From Paludibacteraceae bacterium (lineage in GTDB: Bacteria > Bacteroidota > Bacteroidia > Bacteroidales > Paludibacteraceae): 64,000 bases of DNA. The stretch is taken from contig CAJOFU010000001.1 of NCBI GenBank assembly GCA_905233935.1, positions 1 to 64,000 on the forward strand, given 5' to 3'. The notes beneath the pieces were generated by a model. That model was not told the DNA's origin. It ran no database searches and saw only the letters and a program-made list of their open reading frames with translations. Each line of letters starts with the position of its first letter. Position 1 is the stretch's first letter. This document shows, piece by piece, positions 48,148 to 58,510 of the stretch. Position numbers and translations under genes: made by a program.

Positions 48148-50778
48148 ATGGCTGACTTCAGCGACGCAATCAAATATCACTTGACGGGCATGTACCAAGA
48201 CTGGTTCTTGGACTATGCCTCATACGTTATTTTGGAGCGAGCCGTCCCTGCGATAGAGGACGGCTTGAAGCCTGTTCAGCGCCGTATATTGCACGCGATG
48301 AAAGCCGTGGATGACGGCAAGTACAACAAGGTGGCAAACATCGTCGGTCAGACGATGCAATATCACCCGCACGGTGACGCTTCTATCGGTGATGCGCTGG
48401 TGCAACTCGGGCAGAAAGACCTGCTGATTGATTGTCAGGGAAACTGGGGCAACATCCTCACCGGTGACGGTGCAGCTGCTCCGCGATACATCGAGGCGCG
48501 CCTGTCGAAGTTCGCACTGGAAACGGTGTTCAACCCCAAGACAACACACTGGATGGCGTCGTACGACGGCAGGAAGAAAGAGCCTGTACATCTGCCGGTT
48601 AAGTTCCCGCTGCTGTTAGCGCAAGGCGTGGAAGGTATTGCTGTCGGCTTGAACTCAAAGATCCTGCCGCATAACTTCAACGAACTGTGCGATGCATCGT
48701 TAGCGTACTTGAGGGGTGAGGAGTTCACGTTGTACCCCGACTTCCCGACCGGCGGAGAGGTCGATGTGAGCCGTTACAACGACGGCGAGCGCGGCGGCGT
48801 GATCAAGATCCGCTCGCGTATCAGCAAGGCGGATGACAACAAGACGCTGATCATCAGTCAAGTGCCGTTCGGCACAACCACCTCGAAGATTATCGACACC
48901 ATCCTCAAGGCACAAGAGCGCGGGAAGATCAAGATCAAGAAAGTCGATGACTTCACTGCGGAAGAGGCGAAGATCGTTGTGCAACTCGCTCCAGGCGCAT
49001 CGTCCGACAAGACGATTGATGCGCTCTATGCGTTCACCGACTGCGAGGTATCTATCTCGCCGAACTGCTGCGTTATTCAGGACAAGAAGCCGATATTCAC
49101 GAATGTATCGACGCTGCTGAAATTGTCAACTGACAACACAAAGGATTTGTTGCGTCAAGAGTTAGAGATCCAGAAAGCCGAACTTGAGGAGCAATACTTC
49201 TACACCTCGCTGGAGAAGATCTTCATCGAGAACCGCATCTACAAGGAGCAAGGTTACGAGCAGGCGCCTAACAAAGAGAAACTGATTCAGTTTGTGGACG
49301 GAGCGTTGGAGCCGTTCAAGGCGAAACTTATCCGCGAAGTCAGGACAGAGGATATAGAGCGACTGTTCGATATCCGCATGATCCGCATCACGAAGTTCGA
49401 TGCCAAGAAGGCAGACGAACTGATGAAGGATCTGGACAGGAAAATCAAGGATACCATCCATGATCTCAAGCACCTGACCGAATACACGATAGCGTGGTTT
49501 GAGATGCTCAAGCAGAAATACGGCGCACGTTATCCGCGCAAGACGGAAGTCAGAAACTTCGCGAACATCAATGTCAAGACGGTTGTCGAAGCCAACGAGA
49601 AACTGTACATCAATTATGCCGATGGTTTCGTAGGCACAGGTCTGAAGAAAGACGAGTTCCTGTTCAACTGCTCGGATATCGACGATATCATCGTCTTCCA
49701 CAAGGACGGCAAGTACAAGATTACCCGTGTGGCGGAGAAAGTGTTCATCGGCACGGATATTCTGCATATCGCCATTTTCAAGAAAGACGATGTGCGCACG
49801 ATATACAATGTGGTTTACCGTGACGGCAAGGGCGGCATCTATTACATGAAACGCTTCCATGTGACGGGTGTGACGCGCGACAAGGAGTACGATCTGACGC
49901 AAGGCAAGCCTGGCTCGAAGATTGTATATTTCACAGCCAACCCGAACGGCGAGGCTGAGATTATCCGCGTGGCATTGAAGCCTCAGCTGCACCTGAAGAA
50001 GGTTGAAGTACTGAAAGATCTATCCGAACTGGCTGTCAAGAACCGCAATGCGATGGGCAACGTGCTCACGAAGTTCGAAGTCAAATCAATCACCTTGAAG
50101 CAGAAAGGTCATTCGACGCTTGGCGGACGAAAAGTGTGGTTTGATCAGGATGTATTGCGCGTGAATTATGACAACCAAGGCACATATCTTGGCGAGTTTG
50201 ATGACGAAGACCGCATATTGGTTATCACTACCGACGGCAACTACTACCTCAATACGTTTGACCCAACTGCGCACTTTGATAACAATATCCTGCACATCGA
50301 GAAGTGGCAACCGGAGAAAGTGTGGTCACTGGCTATGTGGAACGACGAGTTGCAGTTCTATTACGGCAAGCGTTTCACCCTGTCAGATGCAGCAGCCAAA
50401 CCGCAGTCGATACTCGGCGAATCCAAGGAGCATCGGATTGTTGTGCTGTCAGACAGAGAGGAAGCAGTGTTCCAATTGCAGTTTGCGGATGAAAACCGTC
50501 CGGCATTGGATGTGGTTATGGCAGAGTTCATTGATGTCAAGTCAGCCAAGGCTCGCGGCAAACGTCTGAGCACGTACGATATAGCCAACATTAGCGACGT
50601 TACTCCAGCTCTGCCGGAACCTGAACCGGAGCCGGAGCCACAAGAGACGCCGGATGATCCTGACAATACAGATAATCCGGAAACCCCGGATACCGCGGAG
50701 ACTCCTACTCCTCCGGCATCTATACCGTTCACCATCACGAATGGCGAATCGGATGTGCAATTGTCATTAGACCTTTAG
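48148..50778 (+). CDS. parC: DNA topoisomerase IV subunit A
   Basis: Type IIA topoisomerase A subunit, 876 aa. The N-terminal breakage-reunion domain has ASYVILERAVPAIEDGLKPVQRRILHAM and the active Tyr in RYIEARLSKFA (~113). The coiled-coil is present, and a C-terminal beta-pinwheel of blades is recognisable without a GyrA box, favouring ParC over GyrA. The last ~70 residues are a low-complexity acidic Pro-Glu tail (EPEPEPEPQETPDDPD) ending QLSLDL. ParE is not in the window. It lies within an operon with the small membrane protein, an esterase and a PorE-like protein. Confidence 0.92.
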   Translation: MADFSDAIKYHLTGMYQDWFLDYASYVILERAVPAIEDGLKPVQRRILHAMKAVDDGKYNKVANIVGQTMQYHPHGDASIGDALVQLGQKDLLIDCQGNWGNILTGDGAAAPRYIEARLSKFALETVFNPKTTHWMASYDGRKKEPVHLPVKFPLLLAQGVEGIAVGLNSKILPHNFNELCDASLAYLRGEEFTLYPDFPTGGEVDVSRYNDGERGGVIKIRSRISKADDNKTLIISQVPFGTTTSKIIDTILKAQERGKIKIKKVDDFTAEEAKIVVQLAPGASSDKTIDALYAFTDCEVSISPNCCVIQDKKPIFTNVSTLLKLSTDNTKDLLRQELEIQKAELEEQYFYTSLEKIFIENRIYKEQGYEQAPNKEKLIQFVDGALEPFKAKLIREVRTEDIERLFDIRMIRITKFDAKKADELMKDLDRKIKDTIHDLKHLTEYTIAWFEMLKQKYGARYPRKTEVRNFANINVKTVVEANEKLYINYADGFVGTGLKKDEFLFNCSDIDDIIVFHKDGKYKITRVAEKVFIGTDILHIAIFKKDDVRTIYNVVYRDGKGGIYYMKRFHVTGVTRDKEYDLTQGKPGSKIVYFTANPNGEAEIIRVALKPQLHLKKVEVLKDLSELAVKNRNAMGNVLTKFEVKSITLKQKGHSTLGGRKVWFDQDVLRVNYDNQGTYLGEFDDEDRILVITTDGNYYLNTFDPTAHFDNNILHIEKWQPEKVWSLAMWNDELQFYYGKRFTLSDAAAKPQSILGESKEHRIVVLSDREEAVFQLQFADENRPALDVVMAEFIDVKSAKARGKRLSTYDIANISDVTPALPEPEPEPEPQETPDDPDNTDNPETPDTAETPTPPASIPFTITNGESDVQLSLDL

Positions 50779-50782
50779 AAAT

Positions 50783-51751
50783 ATGAAAAAGCATTTATTG
50801 ATTTTGCTATCTCTGATAGCCGTGCTTTGCATATACCAGCCTGCCAAGGCTGCAAAAAATGCGGGTACTATCGAGCGGGATACATTGCTTGGTGTGCCTT
50901 GCTGCGTTTATCTGCCATATCAATACACCATGCGTGCCGGCTTGGATAAAGCGGTGTTCCCTGTGTTGTATCTTCAACACGGTATGTACGGCTCAGAGGA
51001 TGACTGGCAAAAACAAGGCGAACTGCTCAAATGGATGAACATGCTGCTGTTAGCAGACCAAGTCAGAGAGATGGTGGTAATTATGCCTGACAACTTCCTT
51101 GGCAGTATACCGCCGGAAGAACGCGACAAACTGATGCAGGCACCAAATGTCACACCATCGGGCGAGACTTTCAGCACGGAAAAGGGTTCGGCACATTGGC
51201 GCAAACTGACGGAGGAACAAGAACAGGACTACGAGATGTCAGGCTATTGGGAGGAACATTTTCAGGAATTTATGCAGGAGGCTGAACGCCGCTACAGCAT
51301 AAGCAAAAATCCCGGACAGCGAGCCATAGCAGGTCTGTCAATGGGTGGCTTTCACACGATGCATATCTCTCACTACCTGCACGGACAATTTGCGTACGTA
51401 GGTTTGTTCTCAGCTGTGATTATCCCCCGCAACGGTGCGGAACTGATGGAAGATGTAGAAGACACACAGTTTCACACGGCAGGATTTGATATGCAGCTTA
51501 ACTATGCATCGCCCGCATACAACAACTGGATGGCTGATATGCGCCACATGGTTCCGACACCGCCGATGTACTGGATCGGAATGGGGCGCGATGATTTCCT
51601 TTATGCACAGATGCAGGACTACCGGCTGTGGCTCGATCTGAACAATTTCGAATACACCTATTACGAGAGTTTAGGCGGACATACATGGACAAACTGGCAG
51701 AACTATCTCTGCCGATTCCTTAAAAAGATTTTCTGGGACGAAAAGTTCTAA
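50783..51751 (+). CDS. Exported esterase-D/Fes-type alpha/beta hydrolase
   Basis: 322-aa exported hydrolase (signal MKKHLLILLSLIAVLCIYQPAKA). It has the esterase-D fold: CVYLPYQY, FPVLYLQHGMYGSEDDW, MPDNFLG, nucleophile elbow GLSMGGFHTM and the late His in ESLGGHTWTNW. This family includes feruloyl and acetyl esterases and S-formylglutathione hydrolase-like enzymes; secretion suggests a polysaccharide or siderophore ester. It is 4 bp after parC and 18 bp before the PorE-like gene. Confidence 0.87.
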   Translation: MKKHLLILLSLIAVLCIYQPAKAAKNAGTIERDTLLGVPCCVYLPYQYTMRAGLDKAVFPVLYLQHGMYGSEDDWQKQGELLKWMNMLLLADQVREMVVIMPDNFLGSIPPEERDKLMQAPNVTPSGETFSTEKGSAHWRKLTEEQEQDYEMSGYWEEHFQEFMQEAERRYSISKNPGQRAIAGLSMGGFHTMHISHYLHGQFAYVGLFSAVIIPRNGAELMEDVEDTQFHTAGFDMQLNYASPAYNNWMADMRHMVPTPPMYWIGMGRDDFLYAQMQDYRLWLDLNNFEYTYYESLGGHTWTNWQNYLCRFLKKIFWDEKF

Positions 51752-51769
51752 ATCAAAAATGACAAGCTT

Positions 51770-54529
51770 ATGAAGAAGTTCTTACTATCTGTCATCGCTT
51801 TGCTGAGCGTCTGCATCATGCAGGCACAAGAGTACGAATACCCTATTCTGAAACAAGTGCAGAAAGGCAACTATGATGCTGCACAGAAAGATATCGAAAA
51901 ACATCTTGCCAAAGACCCGGCAGATGTACCCTATCTATACTCTGCCGCTAAGTTGTACTCTATGGCAGAATTTAGTGGTCGGGATATACCCAAGGCATAC
52001 AAGTATATCAATGACTGTAAAACGAAGTTTATGCGTCTTGATTCCGGTAAGCAGGACAAACTTATAGCCAAAGGTCTGTCCAAAGAACTGCTGAACACCA
52101 CGATTCACGAGGTTTGTTCGGAAGCACTCAAAGATGCCGAAGCGATCAACACCGAAGAGGCATACAACCAGTTTCTGAAAGACTACCCGAGAGCTGTGTC
52201 GTCGCTACAACGCCAAGCCAAGGAGCATCTGAGTCATCTGGCATTTGAGCAGGCAGTCGAGCAGAATACGATTGAGGCGTACGAGAACTTCATCGGGCAG
52301 CATCCTGACGGTAAGGATAAGAAGGAAGCCGTGCAGCGTCGTAATGCACTTGCGTACCAGCAGACCAAACAGACGAACACACTGGAGAGTTACCGTGCGT
52401 TCATTGACAAGTATCCCGAATCGGCAGATGTGCCCGACGCAAGGCAGCAGATCTATGCATTGGCACTACGTGAGGCGCAAGCTGTCGGCACCGACGAAGC
52501 TATTCAGCAATACATGAGTACTTACCCCGAAAGCCCGTTCGCTCAACAGCAACTCGCCAAGCAGGCTGCGGACAAATATGCCGAAGAAATAGCCAGCGGC
52601 AATTGGATGAGCCTGCGTGACAAAGCTGCCAAACGCAAAGATCTGATAGAAAAGCGATGTCTGCACTACGCCATCCTGCAGATTGCGGACAACCGTCACA
52701 GTCTGCCGGCAGCACAGTTCGTCTATCAAAATGCGCCGAGCGAGATTATGAAAGACTCCGCATGGATGATTATCCACGATGTGTATTGCAGCACCGGCGT
52801 ACTTGCCGACATAACCAAACTGTATGAGCACTATCCTAATCCGCGTTTTGCAGCCCTTGAGAATCATGATCGGAAGATCATATCGCAATACGATATTGTG
52901 ATGACTACCGGTACGGGTTGGCAAAGTCTGATTAAGGATGCTGCACCTTATCGCGTTGCATATGAATGGCTTACCGGACAGATTCGTGACTATCTTGTCA
53001 GGCAGGATATAGATATGGCATTACAGACTGTTCAACCGTTTGCCGAAGCGTTTGGCAGCAACTCGGACTACAAGAATCTGATTGCCGCCTTGGAACAAGG
53101 GCAACTGAAAGAGCTTACGCCTCAGGTAATATCCGACTCCATCAATACGTCCGAAAAAGAGTATTCGCCCGTCATGACTGCCGACGGCAATACCATTTAT
53201 TTCGTACGCGAAGTATATGACAAGACATATGGCAACAGCGAAGATATTTTTACCTCTACCAAACATAAAAACAGGTGGGAGAGAGCTATGCCGCTTATCG
53301 AACTGAATTCCCCGGCATCTAACGAAGCCATGCAATCTGTGTCGGCAGACGGTACACAGCTGATCTTCTTCCGCAACGGACTGCTCTACTCTACCAATAA
53401 AACTTCAGGAGGCTGGTCGCAACCTGAAATTCTGTCAAACAACATCAATATAGCCCAGTGGCAAAGTGATGCTATGATTACCAGTGACGGTCGGGCTATG
53501 CTCTTCTCTGCACAAAAACAGGTTGAAAACGAAGTGGGCACATCAATTAACATCTTCGTTTCACTGATGGATGCTGACGGTGAGTGGGGAGAACCTATTG
53601 ATCTCGGACCGAAGATTAACACTCCGGGGTTGGAGCGTAAGCCGTTTTTGCATCCCGACATGCACACCTTATACTTCAGTTCTGACAAGCACGGTAATCT
53701 TGGCGAACTGGATGTATTCAAGGTCACTCGTCTGAGCGATGACTCATGGACGGAGTGGAGTGAACCGGTTAATTTAGGCGCTCAGATCAACTCACCGCGA
53801 CAAGAGTGGGGCTACAAGATCAGCACCGACGGCAGCACAGCTTATTACTCCAACGGTGCTGACCTATATACATTGGAATTACCGCTGAACATGCGACCGA
53901 ACGCCGTGGCGACTATATCGGGAACCGTGCGTGACGATAACGGTCGGACAGTAGGAGTAACCATACGCTGGGAAGATCTGGAGACTCACGAGAGTATCGG
54001 TCAGTTGCAAACCGACCCAAGCAACGGTTCGTTCTATCTGGTTATGCCGTTAGGCAAGAACTACGGTTACTATATCGATGACGAACGTTACTTCCCGCTC
54101 TCCAACAACATTGACCTGCGTGAGCAAAAGAAATCGATTGATATAGTAAAGAATATTCAGCTCACCTCCTACAAGCAGATGATTGAACAAGGCTTGGCAG
54201 TGCAGGTGAACAACCTGTTCTTCCCGGTTAACGAATACGAACTGCTGCCACAATCAGAGAACGAACTCATCCGCGTAGCCGGAATCATCAAGGAGCGTAA
54301 TTTGCGCGTGGAGATCAGCGGCCACACCGACTCTACGGGCGATGCGAAAAAGAACATGATCCTATCCGGCAAACGTGCCGAGTCGGTTCGAAACTTCCTG
54401 ATCAAACAGGGTTGCAACGCTTCACTGCTCGTGGCTAAAGGATACGGTGCAACACGTCCTATCGCCGATAATGACACCGACGAAGGCAGACAACAGAACC
54501 GGCGCGTAGAACTCCAGTTCATCAAGTAA
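51770..54529 (+). CDS. PorE-like OmpA-family protein (T9SS-associated type)
   Basis: 919-aa exported protein (signal MKKFLLSVIALLSVCIMQAQ). In order: TPR-like and helical repeats (~25-440), WD40-like PD40 propeller blades (~455-705, with VSADGTQLIFF, MITSDGRAMLFSAQ, HPDMHTLYFSSDKHGNLGELDVF), a carboxypeptidase-regulatory-like domain (~712-780, ATISGTVRDDNGR) and a C-terminal OmpA peptidoglycan-binding domain (~805-919, VEISGHTDSTGDAKKNMILSGKRAESV). The order TPR-propeller-CRD-OmpA is that of PorE, which anchors the T9SS to peptidoglycan. This protein is longer at the N-terminus than PorE (~670 aa), so a paralogue is possible. Confidence 0.88.
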   Translation: MKKFLLSVIALLSVCIMQAQEYEYPILKQVQKGNYDAAQKDIEKHLAKDPADVPYLYSAAKLYSMAEFSGRDIPKAYKYINDCKTKFMRLDSGKQDKLIAKGLSKELLNTTIHEVCSEALKDAEAINTEEAYNQFLKDYPRAVSSLQRQAKEHLSHLAFEQAVEQNTIEAYENFIGQHPDGKDKKEAVQRRNALAYQQTKQTNTLESYRAFIDKYPESADVPDARQQIYALALREAQAVGTDEAIQQYMSTYPESPFAQQQLAKQAADKYAEEIASGNWMSLRDKAAKRKDLIEKRCLHYAILQIADNRHSLPAAQFVYQNAPSEIMKDSAWMIIHDVYCSTGVLADITKLYEHYPNPRFAALENHDRKIISQYDIVMTTGTGWQSLIKDAAPYRVAYEWLTGQIRDYLVRQDIDMALQTVQPFAEAFGSNSDYKNLIAALEQGQLKELTPQVISDSINTSEKEYSPVMTADGNTIYFVREVYDKTYGNSEDIFTSTKHKNRWERAMPLIELNSPASNEAMQSVSADGTQLIFFRNGLLYSTNKTSGGWSQPEILSNNINIAQWQSDAMITSDGRAMLFSAQKQVENEVGTSINIFVSLMDADGEWGEPIDLGPKINTPGLERKPFLHPDMHTLYFSSDKHGNLGELDVFKVTRLSDDSWTEWSEPVNLGAQINSPRQEWGYKISTDGSTAYYSNGADLYTLELPLNMRPNAVATISGTVRDDNGRTVGVTIRWEDLETHESIGQLQTDPSNGSFYLVMPLGKNYGYYIDDERYFPLSNNIDLREQKKSIDIVKNIQLTSYKQMIEQGLAVQVNNLFFPVNEYELLPQSENELIRVAGIIKERNLRVEISGHTDSTGDAKKNMILSGKRAESVRNFLIKQGCNASLLVAKGYGATRPIADNDTDEGRQQNRRVELQFIK

Positions 54530-54565
54530 GAAAACGTGGTATTGTAAAAAGAGTGGTATAGCCGC

Positions 54566-56314
54566 CTACTCGTCAGAGAAGTGCACAAGCACGTGACGGT
54601 AGGAGTTGAATATCTTGGATTTGGAAACGAATCCAAGATATTTCTTGTTAGCATCTACCACCGGCAGGTTCCATGCGCCGGTGTCCTCGAAAATCTCCAT
54701 GACTTTTTCCATGGGCATATCGTGGCGGAGGACTACTTGGGGATAGTTCATCAGTTGTGCTACCGTGAAGCGGTTGTACAAGCGCGGTTGGAACATGATG
54801 TTACGCACCTCATCTAAAAGGAGGATACCTTGCAGTTCGCCGTTGGCGTCCACTACAGGGAAGATGTTACGCTTGCTATCGGCTATGACCTTGACGAGTT
54901 GTCCGAGCGTCATGTCGGGCGAAACGGTACGAAGGTCGGTTTCCAAGACATTATTCATCTTGAGCAAGGTAAGTACCGAACGATCCTTGTTATGCGTGAG
55001 CAACTCGCCTTTCTGCGCCAGACGCATGGCGTAGAGGCTGTGTGGCTCGAAGAACATGATAGTAAGATAGGACACAACCGCCACAATCATCAGAGGCATG
55101 AGCAGGTGATAGCCGCCGGTGAGTTCGGCGATGAGGAAGATACCTGTGAGCGGCGCATGCATCACACCGGACATCAAGCCCGCCATTCCCACCAGAGTGA
55201 AGTTGACAACCGGCACCGATATACCAACCAATTTTAGCAGGTATGCACAAATAAACCCTACCAATGCGCCCATGAACAATGAGGGTGCAAATATACCACC
55301 TACTCCACCGCCGCCGTTGGTGGCTACCGATGCTACGATCTTCAGTAGAAGAACAGCCGAGAAATATACAATGATCAACCACATACCATCACCGAGCTTC
55401 GCAAACGGGCTGTACATGATACCCGACTGCGGATCGTCGTTGAAGAGTTGCAGGATCACGTCGTAGCCCTCACCGTAGAGTGGTGGAAACAGATATACCA
55501 GCAAGCCTAACACCGAGCCGCCGATGATGATTTTCAGCCACATATTCGGCAGACGTTTGAAGTGCTGCTCGAGCCAGTTCATCCCACGCGTGAAGTATAG
55601 CGACACAAAGCCGCACGCAACGCCTAACAACAAATACCAAGGAATACGTCCGAGCGTGAACGACTCGATGGTGGTCAGTTCGAACATCGGAGTAAAGCCG
55701 GAAGTGAAATAAGCGATAGCGGTAGCAGTGACCGAGGAGATAAGCAATGGCGCGATGGAGTTCATTGTGATGTCCATCATCAACACCTCAAGGGTGAACA
55801 CAAGCCCGGCTATAGGAGCCTTGAATATACCGCCTATAGCACCCGCTGCACCACAACCGATCATGAGCATCATCGTCTTCTGGTCGAGGTGGAAAAGTTT
55901 GGCGAGGTTGGAGCCTATAGCTGCACCGGTCAGCACGATAGGAGCCTCAGCACCGACAGATCCGCCGAAACCGATGGTTATGCCGCTACCAATGAGACTC
56001 GACCACATATTATGCGGCTTGATGATAGACTTGCGCTGAGATATGGCGTACAGAATCTTTGTTATACCGTGGGATATATCATCGCGTACTACATACTTGA
56101 CGAAGAGTGCTGCCAGAGCGATACCTATCATCGGGCAGACGATAAGCCACCACCAGTGCTCTCCGGCGATAAGGTACGTATTGATCAGATGCTGAATCAA
56201 ATGAATGAACAATTTAAGCAAATAGGCTGCAATAGCCGACAATATGCCGACCATCAGACTAAGTAGCAACACCAGTTGCTTCTGACCTATATGCTGCTGT
56301 ATCCACCTAACCAT
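54566..56314 (-). CDS. ClC-family chloride channel/antiporter with CBS domains
   Basis: 582-aa inner-membrane ClC protein. Selectivity-filter segments are present: GFGGSVGAEAPIVLTGAAIGS, GVGGIFAPSLFMGALVGF and FTLVGMAGLMSGVMHAPLTGIFLIAELTG. The C-terminal ~130 residues are a CBS pair (DMTLGQLVKVIADSKRNIFPVVDANGELQGILLL, MPMEKVMEIFEDTGAWNLPVVDA). The gating Glu is in the GSVGAEAP region. Whether it is a channel or a Cl-/H+ exchanger cannot be decided. It is last in the adk-obg-clc run. Confidence 0.92.
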   Translation of the reverse strand: MVRWIQQHIGQKQLVLLLSLMVGILSAIAAYLLKLFIHLIQHLINTYLIAGEHWWWLIVCPMIGIALAALFVKYVVRDDISHGITKILYAISQRKSIIKPHNMWSSLIGSGITIGFGGSVGAEAPIVLTGAAIGSNLAKLFHLDQKTMMLMIGCGAAGAIGGIFKAPIAGLVFTLEVLMMDITMNSIAPLLISSVTATAIAYFTSGFTPMFELTTIESFTLGRIPWYLLLGVACGFVSLYFTRGMNWLEQHFKRLPNMWLKIIIGGSVLGLLVYLFPPLYGEGYDVILQLFNDDPQSGIMYSPFAKLGDGMWLIIVYFSAVLLLKIVASVATNGGGGVGGIFAPSLFMGALVGFICAYLLKLVGISVPVVNFTLVGMAGLMSGVMHAPLTGIFLIAELTGGYHLLMPLMIVAVVSYLTIMFFEPHSLYAMRLAQKGELLTHNKDRSVLTLLKMNNVLETDLRTVSPDMTLGQLVKVIADSKRNIFPVVDANGELQGILLLDEVRNIMFQPRLYNRFTVAQLMNYPQVVLRHDMPMEKVMEIFEDTGAWNLPVVDANKKYLGFVSKSKIFNSYRHVLVHFSDE

Positions 56315-56317
56315 AAA

Positions 56318-56338
56318 GAAATCAGAAGTCAGATATTA
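56318..56338. repeat. Heptamer array in the obg-clc gap, 3 units
   Basis: GAAATCA, GAAGTCA, GATATTA. It covers the gap and the obg stop. Confidence 0.8.
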
Positions 56339-57514
56339 ATTATCAGCTTGCGTATCCCAACCGATACCGGCGTACTTCGAGAGATCCCACTCCTCTTCGA
56401 CCTCGTTGAGGTAGATAGTGTGTTCCTCTTCGTCCTGCTCGTTGCCGGCTTCGGCTTCCTGACGCTCCACGCGCTCGATATCCAGCGGCGAATGCGATAT
56501 CTCAATAACCTGATTCTGCTCCTTGGAGAGTTCTTCCCAGAGAATGTCTTTGAGTTCGCTGATACCTTGACCGCTGACTGATGAGAACGCCACTACGGGG
56601 ATATGGAACTCGTCGCCAAGCTTGGCGACAATCTTACTAACCTCATCCTCAGACATCGTGTCCGACTTGCTCACGGCGAGAATACGAGCTTTGGTCAGCA
56701 GTTGGGGATTATACTTCTCCAACTCGGATAACAGGATTTCATATTCGTGTTTGGGGTCCTCGGTACAAGCCGGAACAAGGAAAAGCAGTACGGCATTACG
56801 CTCAATGTGCCGTAGGAACCGGAGTCCAAGACCTTTGCCTTCGGCAGCACCCTCAATGATGCCGGGAATATCTGCCATGCAGAACGAGCGGTCGTCGCGA
56901 TAGGAAACTATACCAAGTTGCGGCGTGAGAGTAGTGAACGGATAGTCAGCTATCTCGGGTTTAGCAGCTGACACAACAGACAGAAGCGTTGACTTGCCGG
57001 CATTGGGGAATCCCACCAGACCTACATCAGCAAGCACCTTGATCTGCATGATTACCACACGTTCCTGTGCCGGTTCGCCGGGCTGGGCATAACGCGGTGC
57101 TTGGTTGGTGGAAGTGCGGAAGTGCCAGTTGCCCAGACCGCCCCGACCACCTTTGAGCAGGATAACCTGCTGACCATGCTCCTTGACCTCAGTAATCCAC
57201 TCGCCTGTTTCGCCGTCATATACCACAGTACCACACGGCACCTCGATGATGCGATCTTCACCGTCCTTGCCGAACGAACGGGACTCACCACCTTTGCCGC
57301 CATCAGTTGCTTGAATATGCTTCTGGTACTTGAGGTGCAGCAACGTCCACAAGTTTCGGTTGCCACGCAAGATAATATGTCCGCCTCGACCTCCGTCACC
57401 ACCATCAGGCCCACCTTTAGGCACGTATTTCGCCCGATGGAAATGCAGACTGCCTGCACCGCCCTTACCCGAGCGACAGTAGATCTTAACGTAATCAATA
57501 AAGTTAGACGCCAT
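56336..57514 (-). CDS. obgE: Obg-family GTPase (ObgE/CgtA)
   Basis: 392 aa from ATG 57514; the track start at 57520 is TTG. The N-terminal Gly-rich Obg fold is at 1-158. The G domain has [29 protein letters not shown] (G3) and SKSD (G4). The C-terminal tail is acidic instead of an OCT domain. It acts in 50S subunit assembly. An N4 palindrome separates it from adk. Confidence 0.94.
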   Translation of the reverse strand: MASNFIDYVKIYCRSGKGGAGSLHFHRAKYVPKGGPDGGDGGRGGHIILRGNRNLWTLLHLKYQKHIQATDGGKGGESRSFGKDGEDRIIEVPCGTVVYDGETGEWITEVKEHGQQVILLKGGRGGLGNWHFRTSTNQAPRYAQPGEPAQERVVIMQIKVLADVGLVGFPNAGKSTLLSVVSAAKPEIADYPFTTLTPQLGIVSYRDDRSFCMADIPGIIEGAAEGKGLGLRFLRHIERNAVLLFLVPACTEDPKHEYEILLSELEKYNPQLLTKARILAVSKSDTMSEDEVSKIVAKLGDEFHIPVVAFSSVSGQGISELKDILWEELSKEQNQVIEISHSPLDIERVERQEAEAGNEQDEEEHTIYLNEVEEEWDLSKYAGIGWDTQADN

Positions 57515-57525
57515 ACGCAATATGC

Positions 57526-57545
57526 ATCCGCCAAGATTGGCGGAT
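57526..57545. repeat. N4-centred palindrome (family member 5)
   Basis: ATCCGCCA-AGAT-TGGCGGAT, perfect arms. It fills most of the adk-obg gap and includes the last base of the adk stop. Confidence 0.88.
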
Positions 57546-58120
57546 TAGTAAATCTTTTTCAAAATACGGCTGATACGTCCGTAAATTTCACTAATGGTAC
57601 CCAGCCCCTGAATACGTGCGTACTTGTCGTGCAACTCATAGTAGTCATCCACGGGGCGTGTTTGCTCGTGATAGACAACGAGGCGCTCTTTGATTGTATC
57701 CAGATTATCGTCAGCCCGGCCGCTGATCTTACCGCGTTCGATAAGACGACGGATCAATTCTTCTTCCGGCACGTTGATGTCGATAAGAACAGCTGTCTCA
57801 TCGCCGCGTTTCTTCATCAAGCGCTCCAATTGAACGGCTTGATTGAGCGTACGCGGAAAACCGTCGAAAATAAGTCCTTTGGTGTCTGCAGGCAGTTTGT
57901 CGATATAATCCTCAAGCATCTTGATAGTAATATCATCTGGCACCAGATGTCCTTGGGCTGTATAACTCTCGATGAGTTTGCCCAGTTCACTGCCGGAAGC
58001 AGCCTCATGGCGCATCATTTGACCAGTGCTGAGGTGCAACAAACCGTAGTTGGCAACAATAAATTCCGCTTGCGTGCCTTTGCCGCAACCCGGAGCGCCA
58101 CATAGTATTATATTCTTCAT
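57545..58120 (-). CDS. adk: Adenylate kinase
   Basis: Short-form adenylate kinase, 191 aa. P-loop GAPGCGKGTQAEFI, AMP-binding STGQMMRHEA, GFPRTLNQA and a short lid (RGKISGRADDNLDTIKERL) without the zinc-binding insert. It interconverts AMP, ADP and ATP. It is followed by obg after a palindrome-filled gap and preceded by a heptamer array. No own promoter is clear, so it may be reached by read-through from hup. Confidence 0.94.
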   Translation of the reverse strand: MKNIILCGAPGCGKGTQAEFIVANYGLLHLSTGQMMRHEAASGSELGKLIESYTAQGHLVPDDITIKMLEDYIDKLPADTKGLIFDGFPRTLNQAVQLERLMKKRGDETAVLIDINVPEEELIRRLIERGKISGRADDNLDTIKERLVVYHEQTRPVDDYYELHDKYARIQGLGTISEIYGRISRILKKIY

Positions 58121-58125
58121 AAGAA

Positions 58126-58167
58126 GTAGTCAGTTTTCAGTGTTCAGTTATCAGTAATCAGTTTTCA
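58126..58167. repeat. Heptamer array upstream of adk, 6 units
   Basis: GTAGTCA, GTTTTCA, GTGTTCA, GTTATCA, GTAATCA, GTTTTCA, directly upstream of the adk start. Confidence 0.88.
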
Positions 58168-58187
58168 GATGCACATTCATAAAAAAC

Positions 58188-58209
58188 GAGTTACCCTTGC
58201 GAGTAACCC
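58188..58209 (-). terminator. Rho-independent terminator of hup
   Basis: In minus-strand RNA a 9-bp stem with two G-U pairs closes a GCAA tetraloop, followed by GUUUUUU. It lies 21 bp after the hup stop. Confidence 0.85.
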
Positions 58210-58230
58210 ATTTTCCTTGAACGAGCAAGA

Positions 58231-58494
58231 TTAGAAAGCGAGCTTAGCACCTGCTTTGAACTTAACAGCCTTCTTTGCAGGGATGTCAATAACTTGCTTG
58301 GTAGCAGGATTGATACCCTTGCGAGCAGCCTTCTCAGCAACCTTCAAAGTTGCGAAACCGATAAGTTGTACAGCCTCACCTTTCTGAAGAGCTTCAGCAA
58401 TTGCGTCCAATGCAGCGTCAAGACCTTTAGCGGCAGCTGCTTTCGAAATCTCAGCTTTTGCTGCGATTGCAGCAACGAGTTCACCTTTGTTCAT
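58231..58494 (-). CDS. hup: HU family DNA-binding protein
   Basis: Histone-like HU, 87 aa, nucleoid protein. Canonical sequence: MNKGELVAAIAAKAEISKAAAAKGLDAALDAI, GFATLKVAEKAARKGINPATKQVIDIPAKKAVKFKAG. It is shorter than E. coli HU only in the usual range. It has its own promoter and a 5' leader of about 55 nt holding two perfect palindromes, and its own terminator. Confidence 0.95.
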   Translation of the reverse strand: MNKGELVAAIAAKAEISKAAAAKGLDAALDAIAEALQKGEAVQLIGFATLKVAEKAARKGINPATKQVIDIPAKKAVKFKAGAKLAF

Positions 58495-58510
58495 AATAGT
58501 TAGATTAATT

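Noticed and set aside
49162-49992. 276-aa minus-strand ORF
   Set aside because: Antisense shadow inside parC.
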